Source: Betaproteobacteria bacterium (GTDB lineage: Bacteria > Pseudomonadota > Gammaproteobacteria > Burkholderiales > SG8-39). Taken from it: a stretch of 47,482 nt of DNA. Where the stretch lies: assembly GCA_005884455.1 (NCBI GenBank), contig VBCH01000238.1, positions 1-47,482 of the forward strand. The letters are read 5' to 3'. The position numbers and the translations under genes were made by a program. This document shows, in pieces, positions 8,626-21,783 of the stretch (the first letter of the stretch is position 1; every line of letters starts with the position of its first letter). Under the pieces are notes generated by a model that worked only from the letters and a program-made list of their open reading frames with translations, did no database searches and was not told the DNA's origin.

Positions 8626-9681
8626 TCAGTGCTGCGACCGGTCGACGATGACGCGCTTATACAGGTCCAGCCACTTTTCGTAGTCGTCGATCGCCTCCTG
8701 TGCATTCACGATCTTGACGGCTTGGCGCTCGCGCACCAGGCGCCGCACCGGAGTGTCGTAGTTCTTGTTCGCAGGCACGCGGTGCACTTCCATGTAGAAG
8801 CGCTGGCCGTCGGTCAGCATGTAGTCGTAAAAGAGCGCCGCGGCGGCGGGATGAGGTGCGCGTCGCGAGACCGCGACTGCGGAGGGCAGCACTACGGCGG
8901 GCGGCAGGATGAACCAGTCGACCGGCGCGGACTTGGCCTTCATGCGCTCGGCGTCGTGGCTGTAGATCCCCAGCATCAGGGGAATTTCTCCGGCCGCGAC
9001 CAGGACCGCGCTGTGGTTGTGGCCGGTGCGCACTGCCAGGCCGTTGTCGGCCATGCGCCGGAACAGCTCGAGCCCCGTTTTCTCGCCGAGCGATTCGACC
9101 AGGGCGGCGAACCATTCCACGTTCGTGGATTCCACGCCGATGCGCTTCTTCCATTTCGGCTCGAGCAGGGCCTGCCAGGACTTCGGCAAGTCCACCGGCC
9201 TCACCAAGTGGGTGTTGTAGGCGTAGACGAGCAGATTGAGCCGGTCGGGCGCCCACTCGCCGTGCGGGGGCATGACCTCGGGGAGCAATTCCTGCTCGAT
9301 GTACGGCGAGTTCATTTTCTGCAGCAGCTTCTCGCGTGCGAGCGCCTCGATCTGCGGAGCGTTGGTTTCGAGCACGTCGAACTCGAAGCGACCCCCGCGC
9401 GTTTCGCTGAGCACGCGCTGCAGGATGTGCGCCTGGCTGCCGCGCCAGAACTTCACGCTGACCCCGTAGCGGCGCTTGAAGTCGGCGAGGAGCTTGAGCT
9501 GGTCGTCCTGCGTGAGCGAGGAGTAGAGCATCAGCTCCCCTTCTTTCTTCGCGCCCGCGATCAGGCGCGCCGTCCGGTCGGGACCCGAATACGCGGCGAC
9601 GGCTGCCACGCCGGGCGTGGGCTCCACGCCGAACGTCGGCAGCGCGAGGAGAACGCTAAAGACGAAGCAGGTGAGCCGCAT
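8626..9681 (-). CDS. Extracellular solute-binding protein (Fe3+/type 1 family)
   Basis: Signal peptide, then AKKEGELMLYSSLTQDDQLKLLADFKRRYGVSVKFWRGSQAHILQRV...DVLETNAPQIEAL, typical of iron/thiamine-type binding proteins. Confidence 0.75.
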   Translation of the reverse strand: MRLTCFVFSVLLALPTFGVEPTPGVAAVAAYSGPDRTARLIAGAKKEGELMLYSSLTQDDQLKLLADFKRRYGVSVKFWRGSQAHILQRVLSETRGGRFEFDVLETNAPQIEALAREKLLQKMNSPYIEQELLPEVMPPHGEWAPDRLNLLVYAYNTHLVRPVDLPKSWQALLEPKWKKRIGVESTNVEWFAALVESLGEKTGLELFRRMADNGLAVRTGHNHSAVLVAAGEIPLMLGIYSHDAERMKAKSAPVDWFILPPAVVLPSAVAVSRRAPHPAAAALFYDYMLTDGQRFYMEVHRVPANKNYDTPVRRLVRERQAVKIVNAQEAIDDYEKWLDLYKRVIVDRSQH

Positions 9682-10750
9682 TTTCGCCCAGGATCTTGTC
9701 CTTCTGCCGGGCGGTGAGGTCCTTGCGCTCGCGGATGCTGGAGACCGTATGCGGGTACTCCGAGTCGAAGTGCGGATAGTCGCTCGCCATGAGGATGCGG
9801 TCCTCGCCGAGCTCCCGGATTGGCCGCTCGAGATCGGCCTCGTCCGCCTCGCAGGTGACCCAGCAGTTGCGCCGGATGTACTCCGAAGGCGCCATGCTGA
9901 GCATGCCCGAAATCTGCGGGAAATCCTTCGCCCACTCCCAGTCGTCGTCCATGCGGTGCATCCAGTACAGGATCCACTCGGCGCTGCACTCGAAGAACAC
10001 GACCTTGAGCTCGGGGAATTTCTCGAACACGCCTCCCAGCACCAGGGCCACCAGGGCCGCGCTGCAGTTGGTCGGGCGCCCGAGCACGTGCGTCTTGTAG
10101 AAATTGTCGAACCTGTCGACCAGCTCGCCGTTGCTGTTGGGATGGCACAGCAGCGGAACGCCGAGCTCTTCCGCCGCCTGGTAGTAAGGGTAGAAGCTCG
10201 GGTCGTCCAGGTTGCGCGTTCCGCAATAAGGCACGAGGTGCGAAGTCCTGAAGCCGAGCTCCTTCACGCAGCGGCGCAGCTCGTCGGCCATGGCTTCGGG
10301 GCAGCCCGCCGGCGCCATCGCCACCGGCAGAAAGATATTCTCATGGCCCTTCACCAGCTTCGCCACCCAATCGTTGAAAAGGCGAGCGCACTCGCGTCCC
10401 AGTCCGCCGATGTTCGAGGTCGCGACGGTGATCTGCGTCGGGAACATCAGCTGCTTGTCGATGCCTTCCTTGGCGATGTCCTCGCGGCGGCGCGCCATGT
10501 CGTATCCGCCCACTTGCCGTGCCGCGATGTCGCCCCCGCGCCAGTTGGTCTTCGGGTCGTAGATATAGGGGTGCCGGTGCGCGGCATGTCCCTGCGGGCT
10601 GATGGGGTCGAGAGAATGCAGGAACTTCGTGTTGTGCGTGCGCCCGTCGCTCAGCTTCACCGGCCTGAAGCGCTCGTACGGACCGTCGAGCTTGTAGACC
10701 TCGTCCATGAAATAACCTTCGCGCAGATGGGAATCGAAGTCGATGATCAT
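9656..10750 (-). CDS. Amidohydrolase family (amidohydrolase 2, TIM barrel) protein
   Basis: MIIDFDSHLREGYFMDEVYKL...VPLLCHPNSNGELVDRFDNFYKTHVLGRPTNCSAALVALVLGGVFEKFPELKVVFFECSAEWILY...ILMASDYPHFDSEYPHTV. Start at MIIDFD; overlaps the solute-binding protein gene by 26 nt. Confidence 0.8.
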   Translation of the reverse strand: MIIDFDSHLREGYFMDEVYKLDGPYERFRPVKLSDGRTHNTKFLHSLDPISPQGHAAHRHPYIYDPKTNWRGGDIAARQVGGYDMARRREDIAKEGIDKQLMFPTQITVATSNIGGLGRECARLFNDWVAKLVKGHENIFLPVAMAPAGCPEAMADELRRCVKELGFRTSHLVPYCGTRNLDDPSFYPYYQAAEELGVPLLCHPNSNGELVDRFDNFYKTHVLGRPTNCSAALVALVLGGVFEKFPELKVVFFECSAEWILYWMHRMDDDWEWAKDFPQISGMLSMAPSEYIRRNCWVTCEADEADLERPIRELGEDRILMASDYPHFDSEYPHTVSSIRERKDLTARQKDKILGENAAHLLRL

Positions 10751-10906
10751 GCTGGAGGTCTTGGATTCGGCGTTGGCTATAGGTCGTCGCGGGATGTCGG
10801 ATGACGCAATTCTAAACCACGGCATGGAGCGCGCGCTCCCAAGTCGCTGGAGTCCCGCGTGCTATGATTTCGGCGCCACCCGTTCAACCTGTTTTCCCGG
10901 ATTTTC

Positions 10907-11638
10907 ATGCGCGTCGGCCTGTTCGTAACCTGCCTCGTGGATCTGATGCGGCCGTCTATCGGGCTGGCTGCGCTCAAGCTGCTCGAGGACGCCGGATACG
11001 AGGTGACAGTGCCGGCGGCGCAGACCTGCTGCGGGCAGCCCGGCTGGAACTCCGGCGACCGGAAAGCTGCGCGCGCGCTCGCCGAAAGACTCATCGCCCA
11101 GTTCGAAGAATGCCGCTACGTGGTCGTGCCTTCGGGCTCGTGTGCCGGAATGATCCGTGCGCATTTCCCCGAAGTCTTCGCAGGCGAGCCCGACATGCTC
11201 GCGAAGGCGCGGGAGCTGGCCGGGCGCACCTACGAGCTCACGGAATTCCTGACCAAGATTGCGAAGCGCGCGGGCGTTTCCGCGAGGTTCGACGGCACCG
11301 TGACCTACCACGATTCGTGCTCGGGCTTGAGGGAGATCGGCGTGAAGGCGCAGCCGCGCCAGCTGCTCGCGAAAGTGGCGGGGCTCAAGCTCATCGAGAT
11401 GGAAGAGTGCGAGACCTGCTGCGGCTTCGGCGGCACCTTTTCCATCAAGTACGGCGATATCTCCTCGGCGATGGCGGAGAAAAAGTGCGCGAACATCGAG
11501 GCGAGCGGCGCGCAGGCGGTCGTGCTCGGCGACCTGGGCTGCATGCTGAACATCGAGGGGCGGCTGCGCCGCCGCGGAGACGCGAAGACGCGGGTGCTGC
11601 ACGTCGCCGAAGTGCTCGCCGGGCCGACCGGGGGATAG
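10907..11638 (+). CDS. lutA: (Fe-S)-binding oxidoreductase, LutA-like
   Basis: MRVGLFVTCLVDLMRPSIGLAALKLLEDAGYEVTVPAAQTCCGQPGWNSGD...TYHDSCSGLREIGV...EECETCCGFGGTFSIKYGDIS: duplicated CCG motifs. Confidence 0.88.
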   Translation: MRVGLFVTCLVDLMRPSIGLAALKLLEDAGYEVTVPAAQTCCGQPGWNSGDRKAARALAERLIAQFEECRYVVVPSGSCAGMIRAHFPEVFAGEPDMLAKARELAGRTYELTEFLTKIAKRAGVSARFDGTVTYHDSCSGLREIGVKAQPRQLLAKVAGLKLIEMEECETCCGFGGTFSIKYGDISSAMAEKKCANIEASGAQAVVLGDLGCMLNIEGRLRRRGDAKTRVLHVAEVLAGPTGG

Positions 11639-11658
11639 CGCCCTTGCAGGTCCAATCA

Positions 11659-13077
11659 ATGCACTTCAAGGCGAGGTCGGAGGAGGCGCTCGCCGACGCA
11701 ACCCTGCAGGCGAACCTGCGCAAGTTCCAGTCCACGGGGTTCACGGCGCTCCGCGCCAAGGCAGTGGCCGAATTCGGCCCGGATCTCTTCGAAGCGCTGC
11801 GCGGGGAGGGCGCGGCGATCCGTGACCGCTCGCTAGCGAGCTTGGATGCGTGGCTCGAGCGCTTCGAAGCGGAAGCCGTGCGCCGCGGCGCGACGGTGCT
11901 TTTTGCCGAGACCCGAGCTGAAGCGTGCGAGCTGCTCGTCGAGATCTGCCGCCGGCACGGCCTCAGGAAAGCGATCAAGTCGAAGTCCATGCTTTCGGAG
12001 GAAGCGGGGCTGAACGAAGCCCTGGCAGCGAACGGGATCACGCCCATCGAGACCGACCTCGGAGAATACATCCTGCAGCTTGCCGGGGAGCCGCCTTCGC
12101 ACATCATCGCCCCGGCGCTTCACAAGAGCAAAGAGGAGGTCGCCGACCTGTTCGCGACCCATCACCATGCGCCGCGCAAGGACGACATCCCGCGCATGAC
12201 CCGCGAAGCGCGCGAGGTGCTGCGGGAGCATTTCCTCTCGGCCGATCTCGGCATTTCGGGCGGCAACTTTCTGATCGCCGAGACTGGGTCGGGCGTGATC
12301 GTCACGAATGAAGGCAACGGCCGCATGGTGACGACGCTGCCGCGCGTGCACGTGTGCATCACCGGCATCGAGAAGGTGCTCCCGACGCTGGAGGATTTCT
12401 CGACGCTGCTCAGACTCCTGACGCGCTCGGCGACCGGACAGGCGATCTCGAACTACGTGAGCATGTTCACCGGTCCGCGCGGCGGCGAGGATCGCGACGG
12501 GCCCGAGCACATGGTCTTCATCCTGGTCGACGCCGGCCGCACCGATCTCGTGGGCGGCGACATGCAGGAGATGCTGCGCTGCATCCGATGCGGGGCCTGC
12601 ATGAACCACTGTCCCGTATACAGGGCGGTCGGAGGGCACAGCTACGGCTGGGTCTACCCCGGCCCGATGGGCTCGGTGCTCACGCCCAGTTACATGGGCC
12701 TTGCGAACGCGCTCGATCTGCCCCACGCGGCGACGCTTTGCGGCGCGTGCTCGGTGGCGTGTCCCGTCAAGATCCCGCTGCCCGAGCTGCTGCGCAAACT
12801 TCGCGAAAAACAAATGGATCGCGGCCTGCGCCCGTGGCGCGAGGTGGCGGCGGTCCGCCTGTGGTCGTGGACGGCGAGGCGTCCGCGCCTGTACGCGCTC
12901 GCGACGGCGATCGCCGTGCGGTTCTTGCGCCTCCTCGGCGGACGTGACGGGATGATAGCCGCTCTGCCCTTCGGTCGGGAGTGGACCCGCGGCCGGTTTT
13001 TCCCGGCGCCGAAGTCCGGCAGGACCTTCCGCTCGCTCTACGCTTCCCGTCCGAAGCCCGCGGCGCGGAAGCCCTAG
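11659..13077 (+). CDS. lutB: LutB-like iron-sulfur cluster-binding lactate utilization protein
   Basis: MHFKARSEEALADATLQANLRKFQSTGF...KSKSMLSEEAGLNEAL...TDLGEYILQLAGEPPSHIIAPALHKSKEEV...CIRCGACMNHCPVY...CGACSVACPVKIPL: ferredoxin-type Cys motifs. Confidence 0.88.
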   Translation: MHFKARSEEALADATLQANLRKFQSTGFTALRAKAVAEFGPDLFEALRGEGAAIRDRSLASLDAWLERFEAEAVRRGATVLFAETRAEACELLVEICRRHGLRKAIKSKSMLSEEAGLNEALAANGITPIETDLGEYILQLAGEPPSHIIAPALHKSKEEVADLFATHHHAPRKDDIPRMTREAREVLREHFLSADLGISGGNFLIAETGSGVIVTNEGNGRMVTTLPRVHVCITGIEKVLPTLEDFSTLLRLLTRSATGQAISNYVSMFTGPRGGEDRDGPEHMVFILVDAGRTDLVGGDMQEMLRCIRCGACMNHCPVYRAVGGHSYGWVYPGPMGSVLTPSYMGLANALDLPHAATLCGACSVACPVKIPLPELLRKLREKQMDRGLRPWREVAAVRLWSWTARRPRLYALATAIAVRFLRLLGGRDGMIAALPFGREWTRGRFFPAPKSGRTFRSLYASRPKPAARKP

Positions 13078-13078
13078 C

Positions 13079-14044
13079 CTAGAGCCAGCCGGCCTTGCGG
13101 AAGCGGAACCAGAGGTAGATGTTGATCGCGGCCATGAGGCCGAGCGCCATGGGATAGCCGAACGCCCATTTCAGTTCCGGCATCTGCACGAAGTTCATGC
13201 CGTAGACGCTGGCAATGAAGGTCGGCACGGCGATGAGCGCGCCCCAGGCCGCGAGGCGCTTGGTCACTTCGGTCTCGCCGAAGGTGATCATCGCCACGTT
13301 CACCTGGATCGCGGTGGTCACGGTGTCGCGCTGGCCGTTGATGTTCTGATTGATCCGGACCAGGTGGTCGTAGACGTCCCGGTAGTAGTCCTGCAGCCCC
13401 GAGCACACTTGCGGGACGCGCCCGCCGTAGAGCTTGCCGACCGCCTCGAGCAGCGGCAGCACCGCGTGCTGCAGCGTGGTGAGCTTCTGCCTCACGTAGT
13501 AGAGCCCCTCGATGTTGGCGCGCAGCGACTTGCCGGAGAAGATCTGTGTCTCGAACTTTTCGAACTCGTTCTCGATTGCGTCGAGCACCGGAAAATACCG
13601 GTCGACGACTGCGTCGATCAGGGCGTAGAACACGAAGCCCGCGCCGTGCTTCAAGAGCTCGGGCTCGCGCTCGCAGCGCGCGCGCACGGCGGCGAAGCCC
13701 GGTTCGGCCTGATTGCGCACGGACAGCAAGAAATTCCTGCCGACGAAGATGTCGACCTCCCCGACCTTGATCTCGCCGCCCACGACCTCGATGTTGTGCA
13801 GCACTGCGAACAGCGAGTCTCCGTACTCCTCGATCTTGGGACGCTGGTGGCCGTGGCGTGCGTCCTCGACGGCGAGCTCGTGCAGATTGAACTCGTGCTG
13901 CATCGAGGCGAGCTCGCCCGGCCCGGGATCCTTCATCGCGACCCACACGAAGCACTCGGGGCGGCTGACGTATTTGCTGATGTCCTCGGGCGCGATGTCG
14001 CCGAGCTTCTTGCCGTCCTGATATGCAGCGCAGTTGATCAGCAT
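13079..14044 (-). CDS. corA: Magnesium/cobalt transporter CorA
   Basis: C-terminal GMN motif: WGALIAVPTFIASVYGMNFVQMPELKWAFGYPMALGLMAAINIYLWFRFRKAGWL; start at MLINCAAYQDGKKLG. Confidence 0.9.
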   Translation of the reverse strand: MLINCAAYQDGKKLGDIAPEDISKYVSRPECFVWVAMKDPGPGELASMQHEFNLHELAVEDARHGHQRPKIEEYGDSLFAVLHNIEVVGGEIKVGEVDIFVGRNFLLSVRNQAEPGFAAVRARCEREPELLKHGAGFVFYALIDAVVDRYFPVLDAIENEFEKFETQIFSGKSLRANIEGLYYVRQKLTTLQHAVLPLLEAVGKLYGGRVPQVCSGLQDYYRDVYDHLVRINQNINGQRDTVTTAIQVNVAMITFGETEVTKRLAAWGALIAVPTFIASVYGMNFVQMPELKWAFGYPMALGLMAAINIYLWFRFRKAGWL

Positions 14045-14135
14045 CCGAGTCCCCGTATACGGCGCAATGATAGGACACGAAGGCGCCGCCGCATAGGCTA
14101 AAATGGCGTGCCTTGCATCCGCCTGACTTCCGCCC

Positions 14136-15347
14136 ATGCCCCGCGTCAGCCGCCGCACCGAAAACCTAGGCACCGAGAACGCCTTCGTGGTCCTCGCGGA
14201 AGTCAACGAGCTCGTCCGCCAGGGCAAGGACATCATCTCGTTCTGCATCGGGCAGCCGGATTTCCATACGCCCGCGAACATCCAGGATGCGGCCGTGCGG
14301 GCGGTGCGCGAAGGCCGGCACGGCTACACACCTTCGGCCGGAATCGTCGAGCTGCGCGAGGCGGCCGCGCGCTACATGGGCGCGATGCGCGGGCTGGCGA
14401 TCCGCCCCGAGGACGTCGTGATCGGAGGCGGGGCGAAGCCTTTTATCGCTTACACCATTCTTTCGACCACGGATTACGGGGTGGGCGACGAGGTGATCTA
14501 TCCGAATCCCGGGTTTCCGATCTACGAGTCGCAGATCGTCGCAAACGGCGCGGTGCCCGTGCCGCTGCATCTGCGCGAGGCGCGCAATTTCGCTTTCGAC
14601 CCGGCCGAGCTCGAAGCGAAGATCACGAAGAAGACGAGGCTCGTCATCCTCAACTCGCCGCAGAATCCGACCGGCGGCATCCTGGCGAGAAATGATCTCG
14701 AAGCCATCGCGGCCATCCTGAGGCGGCATCCCGAGGTCTGGATCTACGCCGACGAGATCTACTCGCGCCTGTGCTACGAGGGATCGTTCGCGTCGATAGC
14801 GTCGCTTCCCGGGATGCTCGAACGCACCATCATCTCCGACGGCGCTTCCAAGACCTGGGCGATGACCGGCTGGCGCATCGGCTTCGCCTCGAACCCGATC
14901 CTCGCGCCGCAGTTCGTGCGCTGGGTGACGAACACCGATTCCTGCGCTTCACACGTGAGTCAGTGGGCCGCGGTCGAGGCGATCAACGGTCCCCAGGACG
15001 CTGCGGAAAAGATGCGCGACTCGTTCCTCGCGCGGCGCGACCTGATCGTGGGGCTCCTGAACAAGGTGCCGGGGACCTTCTGCAAGACGCCGGGCGGCGC
15101 CTTCTACGCTTGGCCGAACGTTACCGAGGCCTGCCGCATGGTCGGCGCGGCGGACTCGGAGGAGTTCAGGAAGCGCCTGCTCAACGAGGCCGGGGTCGCG
15201 GTGCTCGCCGACATCCATTTCGGCGCGCGCGTGCCCGGAGAGGGCCAGCACATCCGCTTCTCCTACGCCGCCTCGAAAACCGCCCTCGAGCAGGGCGTCG
15301 CGCGCATGGCCGAGTTCATCCGCGGGAACCAGCGCCGCGTGGCCTAA
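14136..15347 (+). CDS. Pyridoxal phosphate-dependent aminotransferase (class I/II)
   Basis: 403 aa: FCIGQPDFHTPANI, LNSPQNPTGGIL, YADEIYSRLCYEG, SDGASKTWAMTGWRIGF (PLP lysine). Confidence 0.88.
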   Translation: MPRVSRRTENLGTENAFVVLAEVNELVRQGKDIISFCIGQPDFHTPANIQDAAVRAVREGRHGYTPSAGIVELREAAARYMGAMRGLAIRPEDVVIGGGAKPFIAYTILSTTDYGVGDEVIYPNPGFPIYESQIVANGAVPVPLHLREARNFAFDPAELEAKITKKTRLVILNSPQNPTGGILARNDLEAIAAILRRHPEVWIYADEIYSRLCYEGSFASIASLPGMLERTIISDGASKTWAMTGWRIGFASNPILAPQFVRWVTNTDSCASHVSQWAAVEAINGPQDAAEKMRDSFLARRDLIVGLLNKVPGTFCKTPGGAFYAWPNVTEACRMVGAADSEEFRKRLLNEAGVAVLADIHFGARVPGEGQHIRFSYAASKTALEQGVARMAEFIRGNQRRVA

Positions 15348-15356
15348 AGTCCGGCG

Positions 15357-16433
15357 ATGGCGGGCGAGCGGATAGTCGTAGGCATGTCGGGCGGCGTGGA
15401 TTCGTCGGTTGCCGCGCTGCTCCTCAAGCGCCGCGGCTTCGACGTGGTCGGCCTTTTCATGAAGAACTGGGAGGAGGACGACGACGACGAGTACTGCTCG
15501 ACGCGGCAGGACTTGATCGACTGCGCCTCGGTCGCCGAGGTGATCGGGATCGAGCTCGAGGCGGTGAATTTCTCGGCGGAGTACAAGGAGCGCGTCTTCG
15601 GCGCCTTCCTCGCGGAATATTCTGCAGGCCGCACGCCCAACCCGGACGTCCTGTGCAACGCGGAAATCAAGTTCAAGGCTTTCCTCGATCATGCGATCGC
15701 GCTGGGCGCGAAGCACATCGCCACGGGGCACTATGCGCGCGTAAGAGAATCGGCGGGAAGGTTCGAGCTGCTCAAGGCGGTCGATTCCGCCAAGGACCAG
15801 AGCTATTTTCTGCATCGCCTCACGCAGGCCCAGCTCGCCCGCGTCGTGTTTCCCCTCGGGGAGCTGAGGAAGACCGAAGTGCGCAGGATAGCCAGGCAGG
15901 CCGGGCTGCACAACTTCGCGAAGCGCGGCTCGACCGGAATCTGCTTCATCGGCGAACGGCCGTTTCGCGAGTTCCTGAACCGCTATCTGCCGAGGAAGCC
16001 CGGCCCGATGCGCACGCCCGAGGGCAAGACCGTCGGGGAGCATATCGGGCTTTCTTTCTATACCATCGGCCAGAGAAAAGGCGTCGGCATCGGTGGCATG
16101 AAGGATTCGGCGGGCGGGGCCTGGTACGTGTGCGGCAAGGATCTGGCGAAGAACGAATTGATCGTCGTGCAGGGGCACGACCACCCGCGGCTGCTGTCGC
16201 AGAAGCTTCGCGCGGAGGATCTCGCCTGGGTGAGTGGCGCGGCGCCGCAGCCGAGCTTCTCCTATGGCGCGAAGACGCGCTATCGCCAGGCCGACGCCGC
16301 CTGCCGCATCGACCGGATAGGCGACGAGGACCTCGAGGTGGAATTCTCCGCTCCCCAGTGGGCGGTGACCCCGGGCCAGTCGGTCGTTCTCTACCGCGAG
16401 GACGTGTGCCTGGGCGGGGGCGTCATTCAATGA
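15357..16433 (+). CDS. mnmA: tRNA 2-thiouridine(34) synthase
   Basis: [50 protein letters not shown]...[15 protein letters not shown]...[16 protein letters not shown]...[15 protein letters not shown]. Confidence 0.95.
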   Translation: MAGERIVVGMSGGVDSSVAALLLKRRGFDVVGLFMKNWEEDDDDEYCSTRQDLIDCASVAEVIGIELEAVNFSAEYKERVFGAFLAEYSAGRTPNPDVLCNAEIKFKAFLDHAIALGAKHIATGHYARVRESAGRFELLKAVDSAKDQSYFLHRLTQAQLARVVFPLGELRKTEVRRIARQAGLHNFAKRGSTGICFIGERPFREFLNRYLPRKPGPMRTPEGKTVGEHIGLSFYTIGQRKGVGIGGMKDSAGGAWYVCGKDLAKNELIVVQGHDHPRLLSQKLRAEDLAWVSGAAPQPSFSYGAKTRYRQADAACRIDRIGDEDLEVEFSAPQWAVTPGQSVVLYREDVCLGGGVIQ

Positions 16434-16463
16434 AAAACCGCGCAGGCCCGTTCGCCTGCGCCT
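16433..16463 (-). terminator. Intrinsic terminator for the YceI gene
   Basis: 8-bp stem GCGCAGGC (16440-16447) / GCCTGCGC (16454-16461) followed on the minus strand by GGTTTTT (16433-16439); overlaps the mnmA stop in the convergent junction. Confidence 0.6.
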
Positions 16464-17058
16464 AGTCGCGAAACGCCTCGACCGATATCCACAGCTTCAC
16501 TTCATCGCTGACCGGCCCGACGATGAATTTCATGCCGAAGTCAGAGCGATTGAACGCGCCGGTGGCGTTGCCGCCGCAGAAATAGCGCTTGCCCTGGGTG
16601 CGCGGATCCGGCCCGCATTTCCACCGCTCCACCGTCAGGGTGACCGGCTTGGTCACGCCGAGCAGGGTCAACTGGCCTTCCACCGTCGCGGGGGCATCGC
16701 CGTTGAATTTCGTCGCCGTACCCTTGTAGCTCATGGTCGGAAATTCGGCCACGTTGAAGAAGTCGGGCGAGCGCAGGTGCTCGTCGCGCGAGCGGGGGCG
16801 GCTCCCTTTGTCGTTGTCCCCGGTGGTCAGAGTGGCGGTCGGTACCGCGAGCTCGATCGTGCCGCTCTTGGCGGCGGTGTCGAGCACCAGCTTTCCCGAG
16901 ATCTTCTCGAAGCGCCCCCGGATCACGGAGGTGCCGAGATGCACCACGTCGAAGTACGGGAAGCTGTGATAGGGGTCGACGGTAAAAGACTCTGGCGCTG
17001 CGGCCGCGGTGAGCGGCAGCGCGGCGGCGATCAGTCCTGCTGCAAATCTGCTCGACAT
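16462..17058 (-). CDS. YceI family protein, periplasmic lipid-binding-like
   Basis: Signal peptide, then ESFTVDPYHSFPYFDVVHLGTSVIRGRFEKISGKLVLDTAAKSGTIELAVPTATLTTGDNDKGSR...HLRSPDFFNVAEFPTMSYKGT. Confidence 0.9.
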   Translation of the reverse strand: MSSRFAAGLIAAALPLTAAAAPESFTVDPYHSFPYFDVVHLGTSVIRGRFEKISGKLVLDTAAKSGTIELAVPTATLTTGDNDKGSRPRSRDEHLRSPDFFNVAEFPTMSYKGTATKFNGDAPATVEGQLTLLGVTKPVTLTVERWKCGPDPRTQGKRYFCGGNATGAFNRSDFGMKFIVGPVSDEVKLWISVEAFRD

Positions 17059-17091
17059 GCTCTCTTCCTTTTCTGTGGGTTGATGGTTGAT

Positions 17092-17904
17092 TCAGGCGCC
17101 CGCGTGCCACGCGAGCGCACAGGCGATTCCGGCCATGAAGAGGCCGAAGAACGACAGCAGCAGCGCCTGCAGCCAGACCGGCGCCCCCGCGCCCACCGGC
17201 AGGCTCGCCGCGAGCGGCACGAGCGCGAGCGCGACGACAGCGTACCACGGCACCTGCGCGAGGATCATGGAGGCGGCGGCGAGCAGCGCGGTGACCAACG
17301 CGGCGGCGAGCATGAAGGTGGCGCCCGCGTGAATTTTTTTCCCGATGATCATCTGCACCAGCAGGAACGCGCCCGACCCGGCTGCGACCGCCATGCCGTA
17401 CAGGCCATAGGTCAACGAAGCGCCGAGGATCGCCGCCCCTCCGGCGCCTGCGCCGAGGGCGAGGCCGGCGGCGCCCGCACGCACGCCATCCTCCGCGAGG
17501 CGGCTGTGTGAGAACCCTACCGTCCAGGCCGTGGCGAGCACGGCGATGCCCCCGGGCAACAGCGCATGTTCGAGGTCCTTCTGCGCGAGCAGCGGCCAGA
17601 AAATCCATGCCGCCGCGGCGGCTCCGGCCAAGGCGAGCACCCATGCCTCGAGACGCGTCGGCCGGAAAGCGAAGTCGATGACGATACCGGCCAGCGGCGC
17701 GGCGAGGCCCAGAAGGATGATCTTGCGCGTCGCGGTCAGCGGCGCAAAATCGAATCCGGCGATGAAATACACCGCGGTCGCGAATGCGGCGACCACGGCG
17801 AGTCCGCCGAGGCGGAAGGGGGCGAGGAGCGCGACGGCGATCAGCGCGGCGACGAAAGGCGCGAGGCCGCCCTGTACGGCGGGATTAGCGAGCATTTCCT
17901 GCAT
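17092..17904 (-). CDS. Hypothetical multi-pass membrane protein
   Basis: MQEMLANPAVQGGLAPFVAALIAVALLAPFRLGGLAVVAAFATAVYFIAGFDFAPLTATRKIILLGLAAPLAGIVIDF...; many hydrophobic helices, no family recognised. Confidence 0.65.
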   Translation of the reverse strand: MQEMLANPAVQGGLAPFVAALIAVALLAPFRLGGLAVVAAFATAVYFIAGFDFAPLTATRKIILLGLAAPLAGIVIDFAFRPTRLEAWVLALAGAAAAAWIFWPLLAQKDLEHALLPGGIAVLATAWTVGFSHSRLAEDGVRAGAAGLALGAGAGGAAILGASLTYGLYGMAVAAGSGAFLLVQMIIGKKIHAGATFMLAAALVTALLAAASMILAQVPWYAVVALALVPLAASLPVGAGAPVWLQALLLSFFGLFMAGIACALAWHAGA

Positions 17905-17956
17905 TGCGTATCGTCGGGCGGAACGATTCCGGAGCGGAGCTCGGTGCGCCGCGCCG

Positions 17957-18565
17957 TCACTCCTTCGGAACCGTATCGGCAAACGACTGGCGCTCCGAGA
18001 GCTTCGCGAACGCCCGCGCGAGATTGGCGTGAGTCTTCTTCCAGTCCGTCTTGGGGTACCGGAAATCGAGCCAGCCCAGGCAGACACCGACCGCGATGTC
18101 GGCGAGGCTGTAGCCGTTCCCCACGCACCAGGGCTTGTCGTCCAGCTCGGAGTCCATCGCGGCGAGCCCGGCGCGGACCTTTCCCATCTGGCGCTCGATC
18201 CACGGCGCGCTCCGCAGCTTCGCCTCCCGCTGGTTTTCCAGACGCGCGAGCACTCCCGCGTCCAGCACGCCGTCGGCGAGCGCTTCCCAGCGCTGCACTT
18301 CGACGCGCTCGCGGTTTTCCGCGGGCACGAGCCGCGCAATCGGCGAAGCGTTGTCCAGAAACCCGACGATCACGCGTGAATCGAACAGGGTCCTGCCGTC
18401 GTCGAGCAGGAGCGCGGGCACCTTGCCGAGCGGATTGAGCTTCGCCGCCTTGGCGTCGGGTTTCCACGGGTTGTCGATCTCGAAGTCGTAGTCGATTTTC
18501 TTTTCCGCGAGAACGATGCGCACCTTGCGCGTGTAGGGGCTGGCGAGGGAGCCGAAAAGCTTCAT
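17957..18565 (-). CDS. Glutathione S-transferase family protein
   Basis: MKLFGSLASPYTRKVRIVLAEKKIDYDFEIDNPWKPDAKAAKLNPLGKVPALLLDDGRTLFDSRVIVGFLD...PWCVGNGYSLADIAVGVCLGWLDFR. Confidence 0.9.
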   Translation of the reverse strand: MKLFGSLASPYTRKVRIVLAEKKIDYDFEIDNPWKPDAKAAKLNPLGKVPALLLDDGRTLFDSRVIVGFLDNASPIARLVPAENRERVEVQRWEALADGVLDAGVLARLENQREAKLRSAPWIERQMGKVRAGLAAMDSELDDKPWCVGNGYSLADIAVGVCLGWLDFRYPKTDWKKTHANLARAFAKLSERQSFADTVPKE

Positions 18566-18576
18566 TTCGGATGAGC

Positions 18577-21783
<3,207 letters not shown>

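Noticed and set aside
10864-11658. N-terminal extension of the lutB ORF back to 10864 (737 aa)
   Set aside because: This part lies over lutA in another frame and is low-complexity; the LutB family start is at 11659.
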